Source: Candidatus Binatia bacterium
Lineage (GTDB): Bacteria > Desulfobacterota > Binatia > Bin18
Reading direction: 5' to 3'
DNA: 64,000 bases
Assembly (NCBI GenBank): GCA_022820725.1
Contig: JAJEFA010000017.1
Location: 186,001 to 250,000, forward strand
The position numbers and the translations under genes were made by a program. The notes under the pieces were generated by a model that did not search any database, was not told the origin of the DNA, and saw nothing but the letters and a program-made list of their open reading frames with translations. This document shows, piece after piece, positions 34,851-42,661 of this stretch. Every line of letters starts with the position of its first letter. Within the stretch, counting starts at the first letter, position 1.

Positions 34851-35176
34851 TTTTCTCGCCTCTCTTTTCTGATCGCCGCCACCAGCTTCGACAACGCCTT
34901 GGCGTCCGCCGCCGTCAGATCGTCGCGGTCCGCCTTCGCATAGGCCGTCAGCATGTAGATGGCTTCGGGGCCAGGGTAGAAGTAGATTACGCGAATGTCA
35001 CCCCGCTTGCCACGACCGGAACCGGCCCAGCGCAACTTGCGGATACCGCCTGTCCCCCGGATGACTGGGGCCGTATCGGGAGTGGACATGATCGTCGCTT
35101 CCATTTCCCTCCGGGCCTCTGGCGAAAGCAGCTTGCGAATGGCGCGTTCATAGGTGCGGGTAAAATACAGGTGCAT
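34847..35176 (-). CDS. higB: HigB/RelE-type toxin
   Basis: 109 aa. RelE-fold toxin of the HigB2 kind: FTRTYERAIRKLL, RWAGSGRGKRGDIRVIYFY in the middle, and IYMLTAYAKADRDDLT near the C-terminus. These are ribosome-associated mRNA interferases. Followed by higA with a 4-bp overlap. It starts 39 bp from the fused restriction remnant at 35216, and the promoter must lie in that gap. Confidence 0.86.
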   Translation of the reverse strand: MHLYFTRTYERAIRKLLSPEARREMEATIMSTPDTAPVIRGTGGIRKLRWAGSGRGKRGDIRVIYFYPGPEAIYMLTAYAKADRDDLTAADAKALSKLVAAIRKERREK

Positions 35177-35215
35177 TGGTGGTTAATTATGCGGCATTGC
35201 CGCAGTCTTGGCAAG

Positions 35216-35548
35216 ATGTTATTCGACGGCAAAGGCGGCCTGGGGCAGATGTACAAGCTCTTTGAAGACCCTCAGGATTTTATCCAGTGCTATCACCCCC
35301 AAAACCGCTGGGAACGTACGGAAACCTGGGACGCGGAAGCCCACCCCGAGGGGCGGTGGCGGGCGTTCTCGCATGATGAGATTCTCGCTCGGGATAAGAC
35401 CAGCCTGGATATTTTCTGGCTCAAGGACAAAAGCCTGGTCGATCTCGATAATCTGCCTGAGCCAGACGAGCTGGCAGCCGAAATCATTGAAAACCTGGAG
35501 TCCGGGCTTGCCCGTTTTAGGGAGATTGCGACGGCGTTGGAGCGGTGA
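35216..35548 (+). pseudogene. Chimeric remnant of type I restriction genes (HsdR-tail motif joined to HsdM C-terminus)
   Basis: The frame reads MLFDGKGGLGQMYKLFED, which repeats the HsdR-tail motif of 34283 (FDGKGGMGQTHNLFGD). It then passes into an HsdM C-terminus (NRWERTETWDAEAHPEGRWR; RDKTSLDIFWLKDKSL; NLPEPDELAAEIIENLESGL). The two segments belong to different subunits, so this is a recombination scar. No stand-alone start. Order R-then-M also differs from the usual hsdM-S-R. Confidence 0.7.
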
Positions 35549-35565
35549 GATGAGAAGGGGCAGGA

Positions 35566-35630
35566 AACCCACCCCGCCGCTACGCGGCACCCATCTCGGA
35601 ACTCCGTGCCCCCCTCCGAGTGGAGGGGAG
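35566..35630 (-). repeat. REP-like palindromic repeat, expanded variant
   Basis: AACCCACCCC, GCCG-CTAC-GCGGC, then after a 20-bp insert the second hairpin CCCCTCC-GAGT-GGAGGGG. Same family as 18369, 21092 and 33596, in reverse orientation. It lies between the HsdM remnant stop and the convergent NTF2-fold gene. Confidence 0.65.
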
Positions 35631-35638
35631 CTGTGAGA

Positions 35639-36025
35639 CTAATGGGTCGGCAGGGGAGAAAAGTGGGCGCTGACGATTTTCCACTGGCCGTCTTCTTTGC
35701 CGAAGACGAGGGTGGTCCGTCCGTTTAAGGTGCTGACCTGACCGTCCTTCCCCACCCCGGTAAACGTATCATAGGCGTTTGCCACACCGGCGCTCCTGCC
35801 AATGGTCCGGCAGGACAGTTGGCGCAGGCCGGAGTTGGCCGAGGCAATGCCTGCCATCGCACCCCGCAGAAAATCAGCAAACTCCGCCTTGCTGTCAAAC
35901 CGATAGGGGACGTGGTCAATCACCTCAAGGTCCTCGGACAGCATGTCGATCGCCTTTTCCACATCCAATTGCGTAAAAGCGTCAAAGAACCCTCTGGCTG
36001 CCGCTTCGATCTCTCGTGCACTCAT
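35639..36025 (-). CDS. SnoaL/NTF2-fold small protein
   Basis: 128 aa after an AGGAGGAAGTT site. The NTF2-like cone is recognisable: IEAAARGFFDAFTQLDVEKAI, EFADFLRGAMAG, and the end GRTTLVFGKEDGQWKIVSAHFS. Members are enzymes or ligand-binding proteins of many kinds; no catalytic identity can be given. A second, unrelated NTF2-fold protein is at 42201. Confidence 0.8.
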   Translation of the reverse strand: MSAREIEAAARGFFDAFTQLDVEKAIDMLSEDLEVIDHVPYRFDSKAEFADFLRGAMAGIASANSGLRQLSCRTIGRSAGVANAYDTFTGVGKDGQVSTLNGRTTLVFGKEDGQWKIVSAHFSPLPTH

Positions 36026-36185
36026 AACTTCCTTCCTCCTGTCTGAATATACTGCCCCGTCTGCTTAACGGGACCGGGAGAGGGATGCAAGCCGGTCCGG
36101 CCCTTGAGAGGCAGTGGTTGCGGAATTGCGCGTTCTCAGGCAGAAAGAGGCTCGATAACGAAGGCCAGCAGTCGGAGGGGATGTC

Positions 36186-36237
36186 AAGAGTAAACGTATC
36201 CTCCAATAGATATGAGATGCCGGACACGTTTACTCTT
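36186..36237. promoter_or_regulatory. 12-bp inverted repeat upstream of the DUF1329 gene
   Basis: AAGAGTAAACGT (36186-36197) and ACGTTTACTCTT (36226-36237) are perfect inverted copies separated by 28 nt, and the right arm continues into a T run. It could be an operator or a long-loop terminator. It argues that translation of the next gene starts at the GTG at 36269 rather than the ATG at 36212, which lies inside the loop. Confidence 0.45.
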
Positions 36238-36268
36238 TTTGGGCTGGGGCTTTCTCAGGGGAAACCGC

Positions 36269-37540
36269 GTGACAAGTATTTTTCGTGGAGGGAATGTCCT
36301 CCTGTGCTGCCTGGTGTCCTGGGTCGTGTTCGGGTCTTTTGCCTGGGTTGCCCAGGCGCAAGAGGGCGAACGCGAGCGCATTCTTGAAAATTTTTCCCTC
36401 TATCGAGACGGGCCGCTACAGGTGGAGGGCATCCAGCCCGGCCTGAAACTTGATGCCACCAACGCTTCAGTCGCCTCGGCGGTCCTGCCGCCGGAGATTC
36501 TGACCTATCTGGCGGCGGGTGACTTTTCGATTACCGTGCAGGAGACCACGGACCTGCCGCTTCGACAGTCCTTTATTGACGCAACGCTTCAACACTACCG
36601 TGGAGTCGTGGTCGGGGAGGGCGACCTCCAGAATTATGTGGCCGGCCAGCCTTTTCCCGTGCTTCAGGCGGACGACCCGCAGGCCGGTCTGAAAGCGGCC
36701 TGGAACCTGCGCTACCGCGACCAGGGCGACGACGCGCAAATGTGGGCGACGAATAGCTTGGTCAATAGCAATGGCAATACGGAACGCTCGCAGACCTTTG
36801 CCTTTTTCTCGCTCTACGGCATGCATCGCCCCGACAGCGCAAAAAACCTCCCGCGGTGGGAGAAACACGGCATCTACACCAAACAATACACCCGCATGCT
36901 GGCGCCGTCCGACAGCGAGGGCAATCAAATCCTGGCCGTGCAGCCCGACAACGATTTCCTGCCGCACGACCAGTGGGCCTATGATCCCAAGACGCGCCGG
37001 ACCCGTAAAATTGTTTACATGCCCTACATCTCGCCTGGGCGGGGCGTGGTGCTGATCGAGGACCGCTCCGGCTTCCTTGGCTATATTCACGCCTATGACT
37101 GGAAATATCTGCGCGAGCAAACCGTCCTGACCCCTGGGCCGATCCGGGCCAGTGCCCCTACCTGGGGCGGGCGCGGGAATTGGTATCCGGTTGACCCCTG
37201 GGAGTTGCGCCGGGCCGTGGTGGTTGAGGCCACGCCGAAAAATTCTCATCCCCTGTACAGCAGGCGCATCCTCTATATCGATGTTCAGACCTCTCTGCCC
37301 TTATTCGCCTTCACGTATGACCACGAGGGACAGCATAAACGGAGTTTTCTGGTGGTCGCCCGGCACCCCGAATTCAATCCGTGGGGCAATAAGGACTGGG
37401 TGGCGCAGATTGCCGCCCAGGGCTCGATTGACTATCAGCTTGAGCGGGCCAACAATTTTCAGATCACCAAGATTCTCCTGAATCGGGACCTCCCCCCGAG
37501 TCAGTTCACTGTCATGACGCTCATGCTGCGCGGGAAGTAA
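36269..37540 (+). CDS. DUF1329 outer-membrane lipoprotein-sorting-like protein
   Basis: About 423 aa from the GTG at 36269 (an upstream ATG at 36212 gives 442 aa). The N-terminus has a signal peptide, VLLCCLVSWVVFGSFAWVAQA. DUF1329 is recognised by the NSNGNTERSQTFAFFS and MPYISPGRGVVLIEDRSGFLG blocks, the DWKYLREQTVL segment, and the aromatic-rich NWYPVDPWELRRAVVVEA. These proteins are periplasmic/outer-membrane associated and usually encoded beside a DUF1302 protein, as here (4-bp gap). Linked to RND-type export or hydrophobic substrates in other bacteria. Confidence 0.88.
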   Translation: MTSIFRGGNVLLCCLVSWVVFGSFAWVAQAQEGERERILENFSLYRDGPLQVEGIQPGLKLDATNASVASAVLPPEILTYLAAGDFSITVQETTDLPLRQSFIDATLQHYRGVVVGEGDLQNYVAGQPFPVLQADDPQAGLKAAWNLRYRDQGDDAQMWATNSLVNSNGNTERSQTFAFFSLYGMHRPDSAKNLPRWEKHGIYTKQYTRMLAPSDSEGNQILAVQPDNDFLPHDQWAYDPKTRRTRKIVYMPYISPGRGVVLIEDRSGFLGYIHAYDWKYLREQTVLTPGPIRASAPTWGGRGNWYPVDPWELRRAVVVEATPKNSHPLYSRRILYIDVQTSLPLFAFTYDHEGQHKRSFLVVARHPEFNPWGNKDWVAQIAAQGSIDYQLERANNFQITKILLNRDLPPSQFTVMTLMLRGK

Positions 37541-37544
37541 GGCA

Positions 37545-39353
37545 GTGGCAATCTCTATTCCAGCGGACGTTGAGATGTCGGCCGGTCTGCCGAGGAAAAA
37601 GTGGTGGGTTGGCCTGCTGGTTGGCGTGCTGCTGAGCCTGCAACCTGGTCCGGCCTGGGCGGTTTTTCTCGATCAGGACGAAAGCCTGCGCTTCAGCGGC
37701 CGCGTCTACAACCGCACCGCCTTTTCGGTCGAGCGGGCGGCGGAGAATACGCGCCTCCAGACTCCGTATAACGACTGGAATATGCTCCAGAACCGGACGT
37801 TTATTCAGGGCGAGTTGAGTCATGACCTGACCGGTCTGGTGGCGGGGAATACGACCGGGCTCCTGGCACCGCTGCAAGCGCTCTTCGCCCCCCTGCGGCT
37901 GCTGCGGGCCGATACCCTGGACTACTTTGTGACCTACCGTGGGGAATACGACGGGGTGTGGGACTATGGCCCGGCGGCTTTTCGGGAGCGCTATCCGCTG
38001 TTTGCGGACTGCGATGTACCGACCAAGGCCAAACGTTCGCACCCCCGGCGCTTTGACTGTCAGCATGCCGACCCGCGCCAACGCTTGCGGCATCGGCATC
38101 GCTTGTTTGAAGCCTATGTGAACTATGCCTATGGGCCATTCTTCCTGCGGATCGGACGCCAGAACCTGTCGTGGGGTGAGACCGATGTGTTTCGCCTCCT
38201 GGATCAGATCAATCCGCTCGACGCCGGCTTTGGCGGCTTTCTGGTCTCGCTCGACGAGCGACGGGTTCCGCTCGATATGGCTCGTGTCGTATATGGGTTT
38301 GGCGGCGTGGGGCCGCTGTCCGAGCTCAACCTTGAAGGCTTTCTGGTCTTTGACGATAAAATTGCCGCGCCCGTGCCGACCGGCTCCCCCTGGTCCACAC
38401 CCAACCCGCCGGGGGTCACCGGTCAGATCAAAAAACCCTCAAAGAATTTCGCGGACGCGCGCGGGGGCGGGCGCATTGTTGGCGTGTGGGGCGAGGTCAT
38501 GTTCAGCCTGGCCCACTACGCCACCTATCTGGACACGCCCGTGCTGCGCATCGTAACGCCGACCAACCGACCCGTCAGCCTGGGCGCTTTTGAGGCCGCG
38601 GTACAGGCCGGCGACACGGGTCGCTTTTTGACCGACCACTTCCGGGCCGAGGCGCTGTATCCGAAAATACAGATCAGCGGCGGCTCGCTCACTTTCGGTG
38701 TGCCCCGCATCTCGTCCATTCTCCGCAGCGAGTTCGCCTATTTCCACTCTGAGCCGTTTTTTCACAATTCCGCCTCGGACCAGCTTCTGGGACCGGCCTT
38801 AACGGGCGGAATCACACCCGGCTTCCAACAGGTCGGCACCGACCCGGACACGGGCCGTCCTCTGATCCGCTACCGGAATAAGATCACCCGGTCCGATGTG
38901 GTGCGCTGGTCTCTCGGGTTGGATATGACCCGCTATATCAGCCTGCTGAACCCGAACGAATCCTTTCTCATCAGCAGCCAGATTTTTGGCCGGCACATCC
39001 TGGACTTCAACGACACGCCGGTCTCGGCGGTGTCGGGCTCGTACGGCTTCGGACATTTTGCTGCGCCGATTTACGAGCCCAACCGGGACAATCAGAGCTT
39101 TGTCAACATCGACCAGCACCAACTGATTCAAACCCTGTTGGTCTCAACCGCCTATTTCTCGGGCAGGGTCGAGCCCAAGCTGATCTTTTTGTACGACTGG
39201 CAGGGGTCCTGGCTGGTCCAGCCCGAAATCACGTTTATCCGTGATCCGTTTCGTTTTACCGTGCAGTACAATTATCTGGATGGTCAGTATAACGGTATTG
39301 GTTTTCTGCGCGACCGCGACAACGTCATCATCCAATTAGAGGCGGTTATTTAA
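37545..39353 (+). CDS. DUF1302 outer-membrane protein
   Basis: 602 aa (GTG at 37545; ATG at 37575 possible). Signal peptide GLLVGVLLSLQPGPAWA. DUF1302 features: LRFSGRVYNRTAFSVE near the start, FFLRIGRQNLSWGETDVFRLLDQINPLD, and many alternating hydrophobic strands with an end (RDNVIIQLEAVI) fit for a beta-barrel. Partner of the DUF1329 gene immediately upstream. Substrate unknown; sterols or other hydrophobic compounds are suggested by family context (inference). Confidence 0.88.
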   Translation: MAISIPADVEMSAGLPRKKWWVGLLVGVLLSLQPGPAWAVFLDQDESLRFSGRVYNRTAFSVERAAENTRLQTPYNDWNMLQNRTFIQGELSHDLTGLVAGNTTGLLAPLQALFAPLRLLRADTLDYFVTYRGEYDGVWDYGPAAFRERYPLFADCDVPTKAKRSHPRRFDCQHADPRQRLRHRHRLFEAYVNYAYGPFFLRIGRQNLSWGETDVFRLLDQINPLDAGFGGFLVSLDERRVPLDMARVVYGFGGVGPLSELNLEGFLVFDDKIAAPVPTGSPWSTPNPPGVTGQIKKPSKNFADARGGGRIVGVWGEVMFSLAHYATYLDTPVLRIVTPTNRPVSLGAFEAAVQAGDTGRFLTDHFRAEALYPKIQISGGSLTFGVPRISSILRSEFAYFHSEPFFHNSASDQLLGPALTGGITPGFQQVGTDPDTGRPLIRYRNKITRSDVVRWSLGLDMTRYISLLNPNESFLISSQIFGRHILDFNDTPVSAVSGSYGFGHFAAPIYEPNRDNQSFVNIDQHQLIQTLLVSTAYFSGRVEPKLIFLYDWQGSWLVQPEITFIRDPFRFTVQYNYLDGQYNGIGFLRDRDNVIIQLEAVI

Positions 39354-39357
39354 GCCC

Positions 39358-39756
39358 TTACGTATCGAAATGATACATGTTCTGGTCGAACCGGTCGCAG
39401 GCGAGGCAGAACACAAAAACCAGCGGCTCGGTACCGGTGCAGCGGACGGTATGCTTCGCGTTAGACGGGATATAGACGGCTGAGCCGGGGCCGAGGGATG
39501 CCTCGGAATCGTCAACCGTAACGTGACCGGTGCCGCTGACGACATAATAGTTCTCCTCAGGTTCGTGGTGATGAAGGGGAAGCGCTGCGCCGGGCGGCAG
39601 TTCCGCTATCCCACTGACGAGTCCGCTACTTGCATCGCGTTCGCCTGTGACGAGCAGCTTCCAGCGACACGGGCTCTTCGCGGCAAGGTCCGGGTCCGTC
39701 CAGCCTTCCCAGTCCAGGTCGCCTTGATGGTGAATAACAGGTTTGTGTACAGGCAT
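39358..39756 (-). CDS. Cupin-domain protein
   Basis: 132 aa. Motif 1 is complete: PLHHHEPEENYYVVSGTGHV, with H-x-H and E ligands. Motif 2 is YIPSNAKHTVRCTG with the third histidine. So this cupin probably binds a metal, unlike the one at 23540. It lies 26 bp after the VOC gene on the same strand and is convergent with DUF1302. Function unknown; possibly a small dioxygenase or lyase. Confidence 0.85.
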   Translation of the reverse strand: MPVHKPVIHHQGDLDWEGWTDPDLAAKSPCRWKLLVTGERDASSGLVSGIAELPPGAALPLHHHEPEENYYVVSGTGHVTVDDSEASLGPGSAVYIPSNAKHTVRCTGTEPLVFVFCLACDRFDQNMYHFDT

Positions 39757-39782
39757 ATCCGATACCGCCCCAGTCTTCGCCT

Positions 39783-40235
39783 TTACGCTTCAAGGTCCAG
39801 TGGGTCGAGGGCGTTGGCTTCTCCGCGACGCATGCGCTCCAGACCATCTTCGCCAACGTTATAGTACAGCTCGAACTGATTCCCTTCCGGGTCGAGGAAG
39901 TAAATACTCTTGGTAATGCCGTGGTCAATCGTGGCGGTGATCTTCACGTCATGAGCTTTGAGTGTCCGATAACTCTCTTGTAACTCGTCAAAGTCCTCGA
40001 CCTGGAGGGCGACGTGGTGCAGGCCGACCTGCTTGTTTTTTACCGGCTCGGCCTCCGGCGGCACTTCCAGGACGGCCAGGTCGTGGTGTTGCTCACCCAG
40101 GGTGAAGAATACGCCCCGTGGCCGTTTGAGCCGGGTGACAACCTCAAAGCCCAGCACCTCGGTATAAAACTGCTCGGCGCGGGCGAGGTCACACGCCTTG
40201 AGTACGACATGGCCGACTTTTTTCGGGCGAATCAT
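39783..40235 (-). CDS. VOC-family (extradiol dioxygenase-like) protein
   Basis: 150 aa after an AGAAGGAGGGTCTGCC site. Two VOC modules: KVGHVVLKACDLARAEQFYTE and GLHHVALQVEDFDELQESY. Candidate metal ligands are H9, a histidine in GLHHVA and E in GNQFELYY. The C-terminal pattern YFLDPEGNQFELYY is common in type I extradiol dioxygenase relatives. The pair with the cupin gene suggests one operon. Confidence 0.86.
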   Translation of the reverse strand: MIRPKKVGHVVLKACDLARAEQFYTEVLGFEVVTRLKRPRGVFFTLGEQHHDLAVLEVPPEAEPVKNKQVGLHHVALQVEDFDELQESYRTLKAHDVKITATIDHGITKSIYFLDPEGNQFELYYNVGEDGLERMRRGEANALDPLDLEA

Positions 40236-40352
40236 GGCAGACCCTCCTTCTCTCTATACGCCTCCCATACCACGGCTCTCCCAATACCGTAAAGCTTGCA
40301 GCAAAGGCTGCGGTTGACACAGGACAAAACCCCACGGTATGCCCAGTGCATT

Positions 40353-41492
40353 ATGGAGGAGGGCGATATAACGACGACGGGGCGCTATGTGTCTGCCGAC
40401 GGCCACGTGGTGGAACCCGCGGACCTGTGGACAACCAGAATGGATAAGCAGTTTCGTGACCGGGCGCCACGGGTCGAGTCGCGCCCGGAAGCCGATTACT
40501 ACATCATTGATGGTCTGTCTCCCTTCCCGGTCGGTCTTGAAGGCGCGACCATGGAAGACAAGATTGCCGGAGAGATTACCACGGTGGTCGGCCACCGGCA
40601 CGGCGAAACTCGTCCCGGTGCGTGGGACCCCCAGGCCCGTCTGGCGGATCAGGACATGGACCACCTCAAGGCCGAGGTGATTTATCCCGGTCTTTTTGGT
40701 TTGCAGTTCTGGACCGCTCCCGATGTTGCCTACCAGCGCGCGTGCTGGCGGGTGTATAACGACTGGCTGAGCGAATTCTGCGCAGCGGCCCCGGAGCGGC
40801 TCATCGGGGCCGGGTTTTTACCCATGAAAGGCCCGATGGAGTGGGCGATTGAAGAGGCGCAGCGCATTGCCCGCAAGCCGGGTTTGCGTTCGATCTCGAT
40901 TCCGGCTGAGGTCGCGGATCGCTCCTACCGGCACGCGGAATTCGACCCCCTGTGGGAAGTGCTTCAGGATATCGGCCTGCCCGTGTCCATCCATTCCGGG
41001 ACGAGCACGGGTGAGCCGTTTGCCACAAAGTTTGAGCGGCTGGGCATGGGCATGGGGGTTGTGGACACCAAGATCTCCTTACCCATGCATGCCCTGGCCG
41101 ACCTCATCTGGGGAGCCGTGCCGCGCCGTTACCCCAAACTCAGGTTTGTGATTGTCGAGGGCGGCATCGGCTGGATTGCCGCCCTGCTGCGGCTGATGGA
41201 CCACTGGTGGGCCGACCATCATCGCTGGATGGAGCCGCGGCTGGACGAAGCGCCGAGTACGTATTTCAAGCGGCAGTTCTGGGCTACGTTTGAGGATGAT
41301 CGGGCGGGCATTCTGACCCGAGAGCTGCTTGGGACGGACCGGCTGATGTGGGGCTCGGACTATCCGCACACCGAGGGGACCTTCCCCCATTCCCAGCAGC
41401 AAATCACGCAGGACTTCGCAGGGGTGCCCGAGTCTGAAGTGTATCAAATGGTGGTCAGCAATGCGGCTGGCCTGTACGGTTTAAGCGTATAG
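40353..41492 (+). CDS. Amidohydrolase family 2 protein
   Basis: 379 aa from the ATG at 40353; a longer frame to 40296 has no ribosome site. Metal motifs: D16-x-H18 (SADGHVVEP), a histidine in PVSIHSGTSTG, and D in LMWGSDYPHTEG. The FVIVEGGIGWIAALLRLMDH block is typical. These enzymes include decarboxylases and hydrolases of aromatic or cyclic acids. It is followed 36 bp later by a nitroreductase and then an NTF2-fold gene on the same strand. Confidence 0.9.
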   Translation: MEEGDITTTGRYVSADGHVVEPADLWTTRMDKQFRDRAPRVESRPEADYYIIDGLSPFPVGLEGATMEDKIAGEITTVVGHRHGETRPGAWDPQARLADQDMDHLKAEVIYPGLFGLQFWTAPDVAYQRACWRVYNDWLSEFCAAAPERLIGAGFLPMKGPMEWAIEEAQRIARKPGLRSISIPAEVADRSYRHAEFDPLWEVLQDIGLPVSIHSGTSTGEPFATKFERLGMGMGVVDTKISLPMHALADLIWGAVPRRYPKLRFVIVEGGIGWIAALLRLMDHWWADHHRWMEPRLDEAPSTYFKRQFWATFEDDRAGILTRELLGTDRLMWGSDYPHTEGTFPHSQQQITQDFAGVPESEVYQMVVSNAAGLYGLSV

Positions 41493-41528
41493 CGACAGTC
41501 CAGAGAGATATCATAAGGAGGAGAACAC

Positions 41529-42185
41529 ATGGCAGAAGCAAAAGAGGCCGGTATCTTTGAAATCATGTACTCGACCCGCGCGATGCGGCGACTCAAACCC
41601 GACCCCATTCCGGAAGAAACCCTCAAGAAAATTATTGACGCCGGTATCCGGGCGCCCAGCGGCGGCAATATGCAGGACTGGGCCTTTATCCTGGTCCGCG
41701 AGACCGAGCGGAAACGTTTTATCCGCGACTATTACTGGAACACCTGGCAGAAGCTCATGGGCGAGCGCGGCATTCCTGATGATATGCCACCCACGCAGCA
41801 ACGCATGCTGAACGCGGCCGCGCACCTGGCCGCGCATCTGGACGAAGCGCCGGTGCTGCTCCTGGCCTGTGCGAAAACGGAATATCCGCCGCTGGCCGCA
41901 ATGAACCACGAGCGCGCCAATGCCGCGGTTATCCACGGCACGATCTATCCGGCGGTTCAGAACATTCTGCTGGCCTGCCGCGCCCTGGGTGTTGGGGCCA
42001 CGCTGACGACCATCCACTGTTTCTTTGAGGAAGAGCTCAAACAGCGCTTCGATATCCCGCAGGACATGGAAGTCTCGGCGCTGATTCCCATGGGCTATCC
42101 GCAGGGCAAATTCGGGCCGGTCTCACGCGCACCGGTCGAAGACGTCATCCATTGGGACGCCTGGGATAACAAGCAGACGGCATGA
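41529..42185 (+). CDS. Nitroreductase-family flavoprotein
   Basis: 218 aa with an AAGGAGGAG site. FMN-binding blocks: YSTRAMRRLKPDPIPEETL at the start and AGIRAPSGGNMQDW; later HGTIYPAVQNILLACRALGVGA. Nitroreductases use NAD(P)H to reduce nitro groups, quinones or enones; some catalyse desaturations. Encoded between an amidohydrolase and an NTF2-fold protein with short gaps, so probably a three-gene operon. Confidence 0.9.
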   Translation: MAEAKEAGIFEIMYSTRAMRRLKPDPIPEETLKKIIDAGIRAPSGGNMQDWAFILVRETERKRFIRDYYWNTWQKLMGERGIPDDMPPTQQRMLNAAAHLAAHLDEAPVLLLACAKTEYPPLAAMNHERANAAVIHGTIYPAVQNILLACRALGVGATLTTIHCFFEEELKQRFDIPQDMEVSALIPMGYPQGKFGPVSRAPVEDVIHWDAWDNKQTA

Positions 42186-42200
42186 GAAAAGGAGAAACGT

Positions 42201-42599
42201 ATGGGAGCCGCTGAAAACAGACAACTGATCCAAGCCGCTTTCGATGCCTGGGCTGCTGGCGACGGCGCGGCGTTCTTCAATATTCTGGCCGAGGATGTTC
42301 AATGGACGGTGATCGGCTCCGGTCCCGTCTCACGGGCCTATACCAGCCGTCAGGCATTTCTGGACGGTGCGGCCAAGCCGCTGAACGCCAAGCTGGCCGG
42401 ACCCATCCAGCCCACGGTGGTGGATATCATTGCCGAAGGAGACAACGTCGTTCTGCAATGGGAAGGCAAGGCCACGGCCAAATCCGGGAAACCCTATAAC
42501 AACAGCTATTGTTGGATAATGCGAGTCGCGGACGGCAAAGTGCGGGAAGGCACGGCCTATATCGACACCGCGCTGGTGGCTGACCTGTGGCAGTCATAA
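42201..42599 (+). CDS. NTF2-fold (ketosteroid isomerase-like) protein
   Basis: 132 aa, AAAGGAGAAACGT site. The fold is seen in NRQLIQAAFDAWAAGDGAAF, FNILAEDVQWTVIG and AYTSRQAFLDG, with NSYCWIMRVADGKVREGTAYID at the end. Limonene-epoxide-hydrolase-like and isomerase-like members share this layout. Third gene of the amidohydrolase/nitroreductase cluster. The transcript probably ends at the palindrome at 42618. Confidence 0.86.
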   Translation: MGAAENRQLIQAAFDAWAAGDGAAFFNILAEDVQWTVIGSGPVSRAYTSRQAFLDGAAKPLNAKLAGPIQPTVVDIIAEGDNVVLQWEGKATAKSGKPYNNSYCWIMRVADGKVREGTAYIDTALVADLWQS

Positions 42600-42617
42600 C
42601 GCATGTTTGAAGAGCCT

Positions 42618-42645
42618 GTAGGGGCAATTCATGAATTGCCCCTAC
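42618..42645. terminator. Perfect 28-bp palindrome between convergent genes
   Basis: GTAGGGGCAATTCA/TGAATTGCCCCTAC is a perfect inverted repeat with no spacer, between the stops of the NTF2-fold gene (plus) and the acyl-CoA dehydrogenase (minus). It could terminate both transcripts. No T run follows, so it may be a dispersed palindromic repeat instead. Confidence 0.6.
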
Positions 42646-42661
42646 GTTAGGGGTAGGGCGT

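Noticed and set aside
34505..35548. A 347-codon plus-strand open frame through the HigBA region
   Set aside because: Only its last ~110 codons are protein-like (the HsdM/HsdR remnant). The rest is antisense to higA and higB.
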